A DNA stretch of 64,000 nt from Helicobacter apodemus (GTDB lineage: Bacteria > Campylobacterota > Campylobacteria > Campylobacterales > Helicobacteraceae): contig NZ_JRPC02000014.1 of NCBI RefSeq assembly GCF_000765745.2, positions 1 through 64,000 of the forward strand, read 5' to 3'. Positions 37,020 to 44,487 of the stretch are shown here, in pieces. The translations under genes were made by a program, and so were the position numbers. The notes below the pieces were generated by a model that saw nothing but the letters and a program-made list of their open reading frames with translations, was not told the DNA's origin and did no database searches. The stretch's first letter is position 1. Each line of letters begins with the position of its first letter.

Positions 37020-37442
37020 TTACAATTTTTCTATTCTTTGTAAATGCCTACCGCCTTCAAATTGACTTTGGCAAAAATTTTGTAAGATTGCTTCTGCCAT
37101 ATCTATCCCAATTACTCTAGCCCCTAGGCATAGGACATTAGCGTTGTTGTGCTTACGACTCATAGCTGCACTATAAGGTTCATAGCAAAGGGCTGCTCGG
37201 ATTCCTTTAAACCGATTTGCAGCAATACTCATTCCAATTCCGCTACCACAAATTAAGATACCAAAACTCTTTGAATCTTCTAAAACTTTCTGGCAAAGTA
37301 AATTCGCAAAATCTGGATAATCAACTTTAGTTTGATTATGGCAACCTAAATCAAAAACTTCATAATTCCTAGTTTGCAAAAATTTAAGAATTGGGCTTTT
37401 GAGAATAAAACCTGCGTGGTCATTTGCAATATAAAATCTCAT
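37020..37442 (-). CDS. rpiB: Ribose-5-phosphate isomerase B
   Basis: RpiB/LacA family sugar-phosphate isomerase of the pentose phosphate pathway. Motifs: IANDHAGFILK at the start, LICGSGIGMSIAANRFKGIRAAL, SRKHNNANVLCLGARVIG, and EGGRHLQRI at the C-terminus. The active-site cysteine (CGSGIG) is present. 140 residues. Preceded by AAAGGGGAAAT. Confidence 0.94.
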   Translation of the reverse strand: MRFYIANDHAGFILKSPILKFLQTRNYEVFDLGCHNQTKVDYPDFANLLCQKVLEDSKSFGILICGSGIGMSIAANRFKGIRAALCYEPYSAAMSRKHNNANVLCLGARVIGIDMAEAILQNFCQSQFEGGRHLQRIEKL

Positions 37443-37451
37443 ATTTCCCCT

Positions 37452-38135
37452 TTAGAGTAGCCAATGTATAATCCAATTCATAGGCTTTGAAAGGATTATT
37501 GAAAGCGGTGTGCTTAGAATAACCATTAAACATATCATTCCTAGCATCGGATGAATCTTGTTAAAAAGTTTAGCAAAAAAATCATTTTTAAACATTAAAC
37601 CCAGATAAGCTAATACTTGTGAGCCATCTAAAGGAGGAAAAGGGAGGAGATTAAAAACCCCTAAGATAACATTATAAATGAGTAATTGTAAAAAGAAGAA
37701 AAGAATAAGCTCTAAAATAAATTTAGGATTATCAAAGTAATCCAAGAAGCCACTAAATATTCCCCCATTAAAAGCATAAATACAAAAAGAGCAAAAAAGG
37801 GCTAGTGTAAAATTATAAGCAACACCAGCAATAGAGACTCCAAAAGCCCCCAAATATCCGCCATTAGAAATTACCCTATCCATTCTCACAGGGACAGGCT
37901 TAGCCCAACCAAACAAAAAAGGGGCATTGAGTAAAAAGAGTATTACAGGAACAAGGATAGAGCCAATTAAATCTATATGCACTAGAGGATTTAATCGGAG
38001 TCTACCTAAATCCTTTGCACTGCTATCGCCATATTTATAAGCTACTAACCCGTGCATAATTTCATGCCCTATAATAGCAATAAGTAAGGCAATGACGATT
38101 ATAGGAAGCTGGTAAAATAAGGGTAAATCAAACAT
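37452..38135 (-). CDS. Site-2-protease-like M50 membrane metalloprotease
   Basis: Polytopic membrane protein with the zinc motif GHEIMHGLVA (HExxH) in an early membrane segment and the third-ligand motif NLLPFPPLDGSQ. No PDZ domain is visible, so it is the minimal rhomboid-sized M50 form. I start it at the ATG at 38135, which overlaps the lepB stop as TAATG; the longer frame upstream lies inside lepB and is not a real extension. 227 residues. Substrates are unknown; regulated intramembrane proteolysis is the family's usual role. Confidence 0.85.
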   Translation of the reverse strand: MFDLPLFYQLPIIVIALLIAIIGHEIMHGLVAYKYGDSSAKDLGRLRLNPLVHIDLIGSILVPVILFLLNAPFLFGWAKPVPVRMDRVISNGGYLGAFGVSIAGVAYNFTLALFCSFCIYAFNGGIFSGFLDYFDNPKFILELILFFFLQLLIYNVILGVFNLLPFPPLDGSQVLAYLGLMFKNDFFAKLFNKIHPMLGMICLMVILSTPLSIILSKPMNWIIHWLL

Positions 38136-38935
38136 TAGGGTGTTTTTTGAGTCTCTAAAGATTCGATAGTTTCTCCTATCCTTTCCCATCGGATATTAAA
38201 ATCACTATCCCAACTTAGATAGATAAACCACGGCTTGCCAACAACATAGCGATAAGGAACGCTTCCCCAAAATCTTGAATCATTAGAATTATTCCGATTG
38301 TCCCCCATCATAAAAAATTCATCTTCCTTAATCTTTGTATGAAAGGCTAATTCCCCATTATCTAAGGTGATAGGTTCCATGCCAATTTTATGCCCGCTTT
38401 GCAAATAACTTTGTAATTGAACAAAAGCATTAAAAGGGATATTTTCATAATGTATGCCCGGGTGTTTTTTAGCATAAGGTTCATAAAAGTAGGTTTTACC
38501 TTTATAAATGAGTGTTTTGCTAGAATCTTCAGTATAAGGATTGTCACTAGCAAAAGCAACCCATAATCCCTCTTTGGTGTAAAGAATTTCATCACCACTA
38601 ATTCCTATATTACGTTTTACATAATGTATTTTTGGTTCTAATGGATAACGGAATATTACAATATCTCCCCGCTTTGGACGATCCCCTTCAAAAAGATGCC
38701 CATTATTATTAAAATCAGGCAAGACTTTTATCTCTATCCAAGGAATTGTGGGTGTTGGGATTCCATAAGAATATTTTTTGACAAATAAATTATCACCAAT
38801 TAGCATTGTATTTAACATACTTCCACTAGGGATAACAAAAGCTTGAGCGACAAAGAATATTACGCATAAGACGATGATAATTGTGCCTGTCCAACTATTA
38901 ATAAACTTACCTAATTTATTAAATATTTGATTCAT
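38135..38935 (-). CDS. lepB: Signal peptidase I
   Basis: Cleaves Sec/Tat signal peptides in the inner membrane. One N-terminal membrane anchor (GTIIIVLCVIFFVAQAFV), catalytic serine in IPSGSMLNTMLIGD, catalytic lysine in YVKRNIGISGDE, and the box FFMMGDNRNNSNDSRFWG. 266 residues. It is translationally coupled to the M50 protease downstream, and folD lies 16 bp upstream. Confidence 0.95.
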   Translation of the reverse strand: MNQIFNKLGKFINSWTGTIIIVLCVIFFVAQAFVIPSGSMLNTMLIGDNLFVKKYSYGIPTPTIPWIEIKVLPDFNNNGHLFEGDRPKRGDIVIFRYPLEPKIHYVKRNIGISGDEILYTKEGLWVAFASDNPYTEDSSKTLIYKGKTYFYEPYAKKHPGIHYENIPFNAFVQLQSYLQSGHKIGMEPITLDNGELAFHTKIKEDEFFMMGDNRNNSNDSRFWGSVPYRYVVGKPWFIYLSWDSDFNIRWERIGETIESLETQKTP

Positions 38936-38951
38936 TAAACTTCCTTAAATC

Positions 38952-39800
38952 TTATAAATTTGCACGAATTTTAGTGGCTTTTATTGTATTTTGCAACAAA
39001 GAAGCGATTGTCATAGGTCCTACACCTCCTGGAACTGGGGTGATAAAACTGCAAATAGGAGCTACATTATTAAAATCTACATCGCCTATAATTTTTCCAT
39101 TTTCCAAGCGATTGATGCCTATATCAACAACAATGGCACCTTCTTTAACCATTTCTTTGGTGATGAGGTTTGGCTTGCCAACGGCTACGCAAAGAATATC
39201 TGCATTTTTAGTATGCTCTATGAGATTGTTGGTGTAGATATGGCAAAGCGTAATGGTTGATTTATGGTTAAGGAATAATGCACCTAAGGGTTTGCCAACA
39301 ATATTGCTAGTCCCTACAATTACCACATTTTTACCCTTAAGGTTAATATCATAGGCTTGAAGCAATGTAATAACTCCCATAGGGGTAGCAGGAGTAAATC
39401 CTTCAAGATTGGCTGAGATTCGCCCTACATTAAAGGGATGAAAACCATCGACATCTTTATGGGGGGCAATGGCTTCTAGGATAGTTGTTGTATTAATGTG
39501 TTGAGGAAGAGGCAGTTGGACTAATATCCCATCAATATTTGGGTTTTGATTTAGCATATTAATGGTTTGTAAAAGAGAATCTTGCGTAATGCTTTTAGGC
39601 ATTTCGTGTGTTGTAGAATAGATTCCTGTTCGCTTACAGGCTTTTGCTTTCATATTTACATAGCTTTGAGAGGCTGGATCATCGCCTACTAAAATAACCG
39701 CTAATCCAGGAGTAATTTGTTTTTTGTTTAGAAGTTGCACTTCTTCTTTGAGCGTTTCTTCGATTTTTAAAGCAAGAGATTTTCCATCTAATATCTGCAT
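38952..39800 (-). CDS. folD: Methylenetetrahydrofolate dehydrogenase/cyclohydrolase
   Basis: Bifunctional folate enzyme interconverting methylene-, methenyl- and formyl-THF. Signatures: VGDDPASQSYVNMKAKACKR, PLPQHINTTTILEAIAPHKD (with VDGFHP following), VIVGTSNIVGKPLG and the C-terminal PVPGGVGPMTIASL. 282 residues. First gene of the minus-strand block that runs to apt; divergent from a cytochrome gene. Confidence 0.95.
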   Translation of the reverse strand: MQILDGKSLALKIEETLKEEVQLLNKKQITPGLAVILVGDDPASQSYVNMKAKACKRTGIYSTTHEMPKSITQDSLLQTINMLNQNPNIDGILVQLPLPQHINTTTILEAIAPHKDVDGFHPFNVGRISANLEGFTPATPMGVITLLQAYDINLKGKNVVIVGTSNIVGKPLGALFLNHKSTITLCHIYTNNLIEHTKNADILCVAVGKPNLITKEMVKEGAIVVDIGINRLENGKIIGDVDFNNVAPICSFITPVPGGVGPMTIASLLQNTIKATKIRANL

Positions 39801-39867
39801 TTATAGCCTTTGAAAAGTTATTTTGATATTATAATAAAAAAAGTTTTTTTATAGTTTAAGGCTTTGT

Positions 39868-40203
39868 ATGTATCGGTTATTTTTGCTGATTTTTGGTAGT
39901 TTTGTTTTTGCACAAGAGAGTTTTATTACATCTATTGAATATGGAAAAATGCTTTATGAAAACCCTCGCGGTATAGGTTGTGTAGAATGCCACGGACAAG
40001 CAGGGGAGGGAAAAAGAATTACAGAGTATTACCATAAAAAAAAACTCATAACTTTGCAAGGACCTGCTATTAATCATCTAACATTTGAAGCTTTTGCTAA
40101 AGCTTTAGGGGAAAACAAAAAGGTTATGCCAAAATATTATTTAACAAAAAGTGAGATTCAAGCTATTTTTGAATATATAGAATCTAAAAATTCTACAAAG
40201 TAA
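39868..40203 (+). CDS. Periplasmic monohaem cytochrome c
   Basis: 111 residues with a signal peptide (YRLFLLIFGSFVFA), one haem-attachment motif CVECH (~residues 38-42) and a likely axial methionine in KVMPKYY. The size fits small class I c-type cytochromes that shuttle electrons in the periplasm. The LOG-family gene starts 4 bp after its stop. Which oxidoreductase it serves is not shown. Confidence 0.85.
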   Translation: MYRLFLLIFGSFVFAQESFITSIEYGKMLYENPRGIGCVECHGQAGEGKRITEYYHKKKLITLQGPAINHLTFEAFAKALGENKKVMPKYYLTKSEIQAIFEYIESKNSTK

Positions 40204-40207
40204 GATA

Positions 40208-40843
40208 ATGCAAGAGTTATTAATTGGCTATAAAGAAGTATGTAGGAGTTTTGAGGTTTTAAAACCTTATGAAAATATCTTAACGATTTTTGGGGGAGCA
40301 AGGGTTGCAAAATATAGTGAAGCTTATAAGCAGATAGAAAGATTAGCCTTTGAGCTTGGAAAGGAAGGCTATTGTATTATGACAGGAGGGGGACCTGGGA
40401 TTATGGAAGCTGCTAATAAGGGTTTGGTAGAATCTAAAGACAAAGATTCTAAAGTAGTTTCTATTGGGCTAAATATACAGCTTCCCCACGAGCAAACAAT
40501 AAATCCTTATGTAGAGATTCCTTTAATATTCGAAAATTTTTTTAGTAGGAAATTTGTCTTTAATCACCATTCTATAGGAATTATCGTTGGAGAGGGAGGG
40601 TTTGGGACTTTAGATGAATTAAGTGAGATTCTAACATTAATAGCCACCCAAAAGATACAAAAAATACCCATTATTTTGTATGGCAAGGAGTATTGGAAAG
40701 GTTTTTTTCACTGGATTGAGGAAGTTATGCTTAAAGAGGGGTTGATTTCTAAAGAGGAATTAGAGATTATAAGTATTGCAGACTCTCCAAAAGAAGTTTT
40801 AAGGATTTTAAAAAATCGGGTTGTTAAAACCATACATCATTAA
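40208..40843 (+). CDS. LOG family protein (TIGR00730/YvdD type)
   Basis: Rossmann-like protein of 211 residues with the LOG-family motifs ILTIFGGARVAK, MTGGGPGIMEAANKG, the catalytic region RKFVFNHHS and GEGGFGTLDELSE (PGGxGTxxE variant, with the first Pro-Gly replaced by Gly-Glu). Relatives are cytokinin-activating 5'-monophosphate phosphoribohydrolases or pyrimidine/purine nucleosidases (PpnN-like). The substrate here is uncertain. It is coupled to the cytochrome gene. Its 3' end is overlapped by an opposing small frame. Confidence 0.85.
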   Translation: MQELLIGYKEVCRSFEVLKPYENILTIFGGARVAKYSEAYKQIERLAFELGKEGYCIMTGGGPGIMEAANKGLVESKDKDSKVVSIGLNIQLPHEQTINPYVEIPLIFENFFSRKFVFNHHSIGIIVGEGGFGTLDELSEILTLIATQKIQKIPIILYGKEYWKGFFHWIEEVMLKEGLISKEELEIISIADSPKEVLRILKNRVVKTIHH

Positions 40844-40897
40844 TAAAACCATAAACATTGCAAAAAGTGCTAAAATAATAGGAGCAAATCGTGCCAT
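40808..40897 (-). CDS. Putative 29-residue single-pass membrane peptide
   Basis: An ATG at 40897 on the minus strand is preceded at a good distance by AAAGGAA and opens a 29-codon frame ending at TAA (40808-40810). The product reads MARFAPIILALF, then AMFMVLLMMYGF, then NNPIF: a short basic head, one hydrophobic helix and a polar tail, as in small bacterial membrane proteins that accompany larger complexes. It overlaps the last 36 bp of the LOG gene antisense and diverges from rarA. Evidence is the start context and composition only. Confidence 0.45.
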   Translation of the reverse strand: MARFAPIILALFAMFMVLLMMYGFNNPIF

Positions 40898-40922
40898 ATT
40901 ATTCCTTTATTAAGAAAAGTTG

Positions 40923-42101
40923 ATGAAAAATTTATCATACAACAAAAGACCTAAAAGTTTTCAGCAATTTGTCGGACAAAAACACCTCTTTGGAGAGAAT
41001 GCTCCTTTTATGAAACTTCTTAAAAGTGGGAGTATCCCGCATAGTTTTTTCTTTGGTAATGCTGGAAGTGGTAAGACAAGTGCGGCACTTTTAATAGCGG
41101 ATATGCTCTCACTCCCATTTTATCCCCTTAATGCCACGAATTTTAAGTTAGAAGATTTGCGTAATATTTTAAAACAACACCAAAATACTTTACAAAAACC
41201 TTTGATTTTTATTGATGAAGTGCATAGATTAAGCAAATCCCAACAAGAAGCACTATTACCTATAATGGAAAATCATCAAGTCCTTATCTTGGGAGCATCT
41301 ACGGAAAATCCTTTTTTTGCTCTAAGTAGTGCGATAAGATCGCGTTCTTTTGTTTTTGAGTTTTTTGCGTTGAGTAAGGACGAATTAAGAGAGATTTTAA
41401 AGCCTTATGATTTAGACTTAGAAATTCAAACCTATTTGATAGAAAGTAGTGGAGGAGATGCTAGGGCTATGCTTAATTTACTTGATTGTGCCTTAAGTCT
41501 TAAAGAGCCACTTACCCTAGCAGTTCTAAAGTCTCTTCGACCAACCTCTTTGAATATCGGTGTTAGTGAGCTTGATAGACATTATAATCTCATCTCTGCA
41601 ATGATAAAAAGTATCCGAGGAAGCGATGAAAATGCAGCTATTTATTACTTGGCACGATTAATTACAGAGGGTGAGAATCCGGAATTTATAGCAAGACGAT
41701 TAGTAATTTTAGCGAGTGAAGATATTGGTAATGCTAATCCTAATGCTTTAAATTTAGCGGTTTCTACAATGCAAGGGGTAGCAAGAATTGGTTACCCAGA
41801 AGCTAGGATTCTTTTAAGTCAATGCGTTATTTATCTTGCAGCTTCACCTAAGTCTAATAGTGCTTATGAAGCTATTAATGAAGCGATAGATTATGTAAAA
41901 ACTCATCCTAATGAAGAAATTCCAAAGTCTCTTTGTCAATTTTCTAAAGATTATCTTTATCCTCATAGTTTTGGTGGTTGGGTAGAGCAAGAGTATTTGT
42001 CTAAAAGGCTAAAGTTTGTCAAGTGGCTACCTAAAGGATTTGAAAAAACATTAAAAGAATGGATTGATAAAATAAGGGGTAAAGATAATGAAAATTCTTA
42101 A
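40923..42101 (+). CDS. rarA: Replication-associated recombination protein A (RarA/MgsA)
   Basis: AAA+ ATPase acting at stalled replication forks. Walker A FFGNAGSGKTSAA, Walker B LIFIDEVHRLSKSQQEALL, sensor STENPFFALSSAIRSRS, and the RarA C-terminal block RRLVILASEDIGNANPNAL. About 392 residues, shorter than E. coli RarA but complete in domains. ATG at 40923 (a TTG directly precedes it). It converges with fdxA across a strong hairpin. Confidence 0.92.
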   Translation: MKNLSYNKRPKSFQQFVGQKHLFGENAPFMKLLKSGSIPHSFFFGNAGSGKTSAALLIADMLSLPFYPLNATNFKLEDLRNILKQHQNTLQKPLIFIDEVHRLSKSQQEALLPIMENHQVLILGASTENPFFALSSAIRSRSFVFEFFALSKDELREILKPYDLDLEIQTYLIESSGGDARAMLNLLDCALSLKEPLTLAVLKSLRPTSLNIGVSELDRHYNLISAMIKSIRGSDENAAIYYLARLITEGENPEFIARRLVILASEDIGNANPNALNLAVSTMQGVARIGYPEARILLSQCVIYLAASPKSNSAYEAINEAIDYVKTHPNEEIPKSLCQFSKDYLYPHSFGGWVEQEYLSKRLKFVKWLPKGFEKTLKEWIDKIRGKDNENS

Positions 42102-42111
42102 AGAAAGCTTC

Positions 42112-42135
42112 TTAGATTAGGAAACCCTAATCTAA
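42112..42135. terminator. Bidirectional terminator between rarA and fdxA
   Basis: A perfect 10-bp stem, TTAGATTAGG (42112-42121) and CCTAATCTAA (42126-42135), closes a 4-base AAAC loop between the two converging genes. AT-rich tracts flank it on both sides but there is no long T-run. Confidence 0.6.
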
Positions 42136-42136
42136 A

Positions 42137-42421
42137 TTATTCCACTACGGGAGTATGTGATGTTCGTTTATCCTCTCCAATATCATCTCTGTGTGGTTGA
42201 GCTTCTACGATGTTATCCCATACAATGCAACCCTCTGTTGGACAGGCTGTTGCACAGGCTGGTTCATCGTTATGCCCTACACATTCTACACATTTGTCAT
42301 TATAAACAAAATAGCAACCATCATCATTTGGGTTATCATCATCATCTACGATTGCTTCAACAGGGCATTCATCAATACAGGCTCCACAGGCTATACAAAT
42401 ATCAGTAATTTTTACAGACAT
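42137..42421 (-). CDS. fdxA: Ferredoxin, 2x[4Fe-4S]
   Basis: 94-residue bacterial ferredoxin. First cluster CIACGACIDECP, second CVECVGHNDEPACATACP, with the expected insertion between cysteines as in Helicobacter and Campylobacter ferredoxins. An acidic, His-containing tail follows (HRDDIGEDKRTSHTP). Such ferredoxins accept electrons from pyruvate and 2-oxoglutarate oxidoreductases in this group. ATG after AAGGAGAAATT. Confidence 0.92.
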   Translation of the reverse strand: MSVKITDICIACGACIDECPVEAIVDDDDNPNDDGCYFVYNDKCVECVGHNDEPACATACPTEGCIVWDNIVEAQPHRDDIGEDKRTSHTPVVE

Positions 42422-42528
42422 AATTTCTCCTTAATTTTTAGTTAATGCCTCTAAGTATATAAGAAGCTCTATAAAATAAAGTTTAAAAAAATTATTTCTT
42501 AATAAAATTCTAACTTTATTTGGGGAGG

Positions 42529-43242
42529 TTAAAAAGTTGTTACTATCAAGAGCAACAAGAAGCCAAAAAACAAGAAAGGGACAAATGGCATTTTGTATGT
42601 TTTTGTAACAAGCATAACACATAAGGTTGTAATAGCTGCTATAAAGATTGCCACAAAAGCGTAGAATATCCCTAAAGCACCACCAAGGATACCAAAAACA
42701 ATAATATCCCCCTCCCCCATAACTTCTTTGTTACAAATACTTCCGATAAAAAGCCTTAAGAAACTTGCAATACCCATTAGAACAAAAGCATTTAAAAAAG
42801 GATTAATGGGCGAATAAAAAGCGTTTAAATCGGCATAAAATCCATAGCAAATTCCAAGCCCAAAGGTTAGGAAGCTTAAAATATTAGGAATCTCTAAAAA
42901 ATACCAATCAATAACACAAAGTGTATAAAAGAATAAACATAAAAAGAAGCAAACAATTCCCCCAATACCATAATGATAAAAGCTAAAAACTGCGAAAAAT
43001 CCACCTAAACATTCACTTAAAAAATACCAAAATGGAATCTTACTTTGGCAGTGCCTGCATTTTTTGTTTAAGAAAAGATAAGAGAATAGGGGGATTTTGT
43101 CTCTCCAAAGTAATGTTTTTTTGCATTGTGGGCAAAAGGAGAAGGGTAGGCATAAATTTAAATTCTTTGGGATACGATAGATTAAGACATTAGCAAAGGA
43201 GCCTAAAATAACGCCAAAAACAAAAACAAATAAAAATTCCAT
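42529..43242 (-). CDS. pilD: Prepilin peptidase (A24 family)
   Basis: Membrane aspartyl protease of 237 residues. N-terminal domain VILGSFANVLIYRIP, two CxxC pairs forming a zinc site (CPQCKKTLLW and CRHCQSKIPFWY), and catalytic aspartates in CVIDWYFLEIPN and the GxGD motif GEGDIIVFG. I start it at the ATG at 43242, preceded by AAGGAA; a longer upstream frame runs antisense into nadD and is not real. No pilin, secretin or type II secretion gene is nearby, so its substrates are encoded elsewhere; in Campylobacter relatives serve DNA uptake. Confidence 0.88.
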   Translation of the reverse strand: MEFLFVFVFGVILGSFANVLIYRIPKNLNLCLPFSFCPQCKKTLLWRDKIPLFSYLFLNKKCRHCQSKIPFWYFLSECLGGFFAVFSFYHYGIGGIVCFFLCLFFYTLCVIDWYFLEIPNILSFLTFGLGICYGFYADLNAFYSPINPFLNAFVLMGIASFLRLFIGSICNKEVMGEGDIIVFGILGGALGIFYAFVAIFIAAITTLCVMLVTKTYKMPFVPFLFFGFLLLLIVTTF

Positions 43243-43291
43243 AGCATTCCTTAAAATTTGATACAATTTTACATTATTTTTTGGAGATTTT

Positions 43292-43858
43292 ATGGGAGAT
43301 ATAGCGGTTTTTGGAGGGTCATTTGACCCTCCACATTTGGGGCATTTAGAGATTATTAGGGTTGCTTTAGAAAAATTAGCCATTGACAAACTTTTTGTCG
43401 TGCCTTGTTTTTTAAACCCTTTTAAGGCAATCTCTCTTTTTAGTTCAACGCAGCGTCTAAGTTGGCTTAATAATCTCTTAATAGGTAAAGATTCAAGACT
43501 TAAAGTGCTAGATTTTGAAGTTAGGCAAAATAAACCTACACCAACATTGAAAACTATAAAGTTTATTGAAAACCTTTATAAGCCCAATAAAATCTATTTA
43601 CTCTTAGGTGCGGATAATATAGAGAATTTGCCTAAATGGTATCAGTATGAAAACCTTAAAGCTAAGGTGGAGTTTGTTATAATTCCGCGTAAAGGCTATG
43701 AAATAGTTGGTGATTTTAGAGTCTTGCCTATGCAAGAAATAGCGATTAGTTCTACACAAATCAAACTTGCGTTACAAAAGGATGATTTGGAGGTTTTAGA
43801 GTTTATCCCGCAAGCTATTTTAGAGGAGATTTTAAAAAGGAAAGAAATTGCAAGATAG
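43292..43858 (+). CDS. nadD: Nicotinate-nucleotide adenylyltransferase
   Basis: NAD synthesis enzyme transferring AMP to nicotinate mononucleotide. Nucleotidyltransferase motif VFGGSFDPPHLGHLEIIR at the start and the ISSTQIKLAL motif near the C-terminus. 188 residues. ATG after TTTGGAGATTTT. It overlaps rsfS by 11 bp. Confidence 0.94.
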   Translation: MGDIAVFGGSFDPPHLGHLEIIRVALEKLAIDKLFVVPCFLNPFKAISLFSSTQRLSWLNNLLIGKDSRLKVLDFEVRQNKPTPTLKTIKFIENLYKPNKIYLLLGADNIENLPKWYQYENLKAKVEFVIIPRKGYEIVGDFRVLPMQEIAISSTQIKLALQKDDLEVLEFIPQAILEEILKRKEIAR

Positions 43859-44192
43859 AGAAAAAGTTATTGAGGAAATTTGTAAAATTATAGAGGATAA
43901 AAAGGGTGAAAATATTGAGGTTTTTAATCTTAAAGGGAGTGATTATTTTGTAGATTTTGTGGTTATTGCAACTGCACTTATTGATAAGCACGCTTTGGCA
44001 TTGTTGGATTTTTTGAAAAAGGATTTAAAGCAAAAAGGGGAAAGTTTTTTAAATATCGAAGAAGAAAATCCTAATTGGATAGTGGCAGATTTAGGGGATA
44101 TTATTATTCATCTTTTTACAGAAAATCAAAGAAAGAAATTTAATTTAGAAGAATTTTTAAGCAAAATTACACAAAAGTCTTATGAAGTTTAA
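43848..44192 (+). CDS. rsfS: Ribosomal silencing factor RsfS
   Basis: Binds ribosomal protein L14 and blocks subunit joining during starvation. Family pattern: GENIEVFNLKGSDYFVDFVVIATA-type strand (residues ~18-42) and NWIVADLGDIIIHLFTENQR. 114 residues from a TTG start inside the nadD 3' end. nadD-rsfS pairing is common in bacteria. Confidence 0.9.
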   Translation: MQDREKVIEEICKIIEDKKGENIEVFNLKGSDYFVDFVVIATALIDKHALALLDFLKKDLKQKGESFLNIEEENPNWIVADLGDIIIHLFTENQRKKFNLEEFLSKITQKSYEV

Positions 44193-44487
44193 TAATTTTG
44201 GTTATTTCCTTTAGACTTAAAACTAAAAGATTGAAATAAAAAGCTTTAAATGCTAAATAAAGTTCAAAAAGGATTTTAAAAGCATAAGATTTCTTTTTGA
44301 TAAACAAACTTTCCACAGCTTAGTAAGTTATACTTCCTATCCACAAAAATTTTTTAAAACATTTAATCTTATTCATTTATTAAGCTTTTAAATCTATTAA
44401 ATTTTATAAATATTCATTCTCTTATTTATTATTAAATCTTTTAATCTTAATTTATTAATGAATCTCTTTATTTGTCTTTATTGTCTC
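44193..44487. other. AT-rich spacer with no gene
   Basis: About 295 bp between rsfS and the autotransporter remnant. It is extremely AT-rich with many short direct repeats of TTTATTA-like sequence. No reading frame with a convincing ribosome binding site is seen. TATCCACAAA near 44340 resembles a DnaA box but is isolated. Confidence 0.5.

Noticed and set aside
38136-38189. N-terminal extension of the M50 protease frame
   Set aside because: It overlaps the lepB coding end; the TAATG junction at 38135 is a typical coupled start.
38974-39260. Two plus-strand frames opposite folD
   Set aside because: Both lie wholly inside folD, lack ribosome binding sites and mirror its codons.
42157-42445. 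Two His/Tyr-rich plus-strand frames opposite fdxA
   Set aside because: They are antisense translations of the aspartate- and cysteine-rich ferredoxin gene; the odd composition is explained by that.
43243-43389. N-terminal extension of the prepilin peptidase frame
   Set aside because: It runs antisense through the nadD start and promoter; the ATG at 43242 has a ribosome binding site and gives the normal family N-terminus.
44335-44350. TATCCACAAA resembling a DnaA box
   Set aside because: It is isolated, with no cluster of boxes, no dnaA gene and no AT-unwinding layout that I can distinguish from the general AT-richness.
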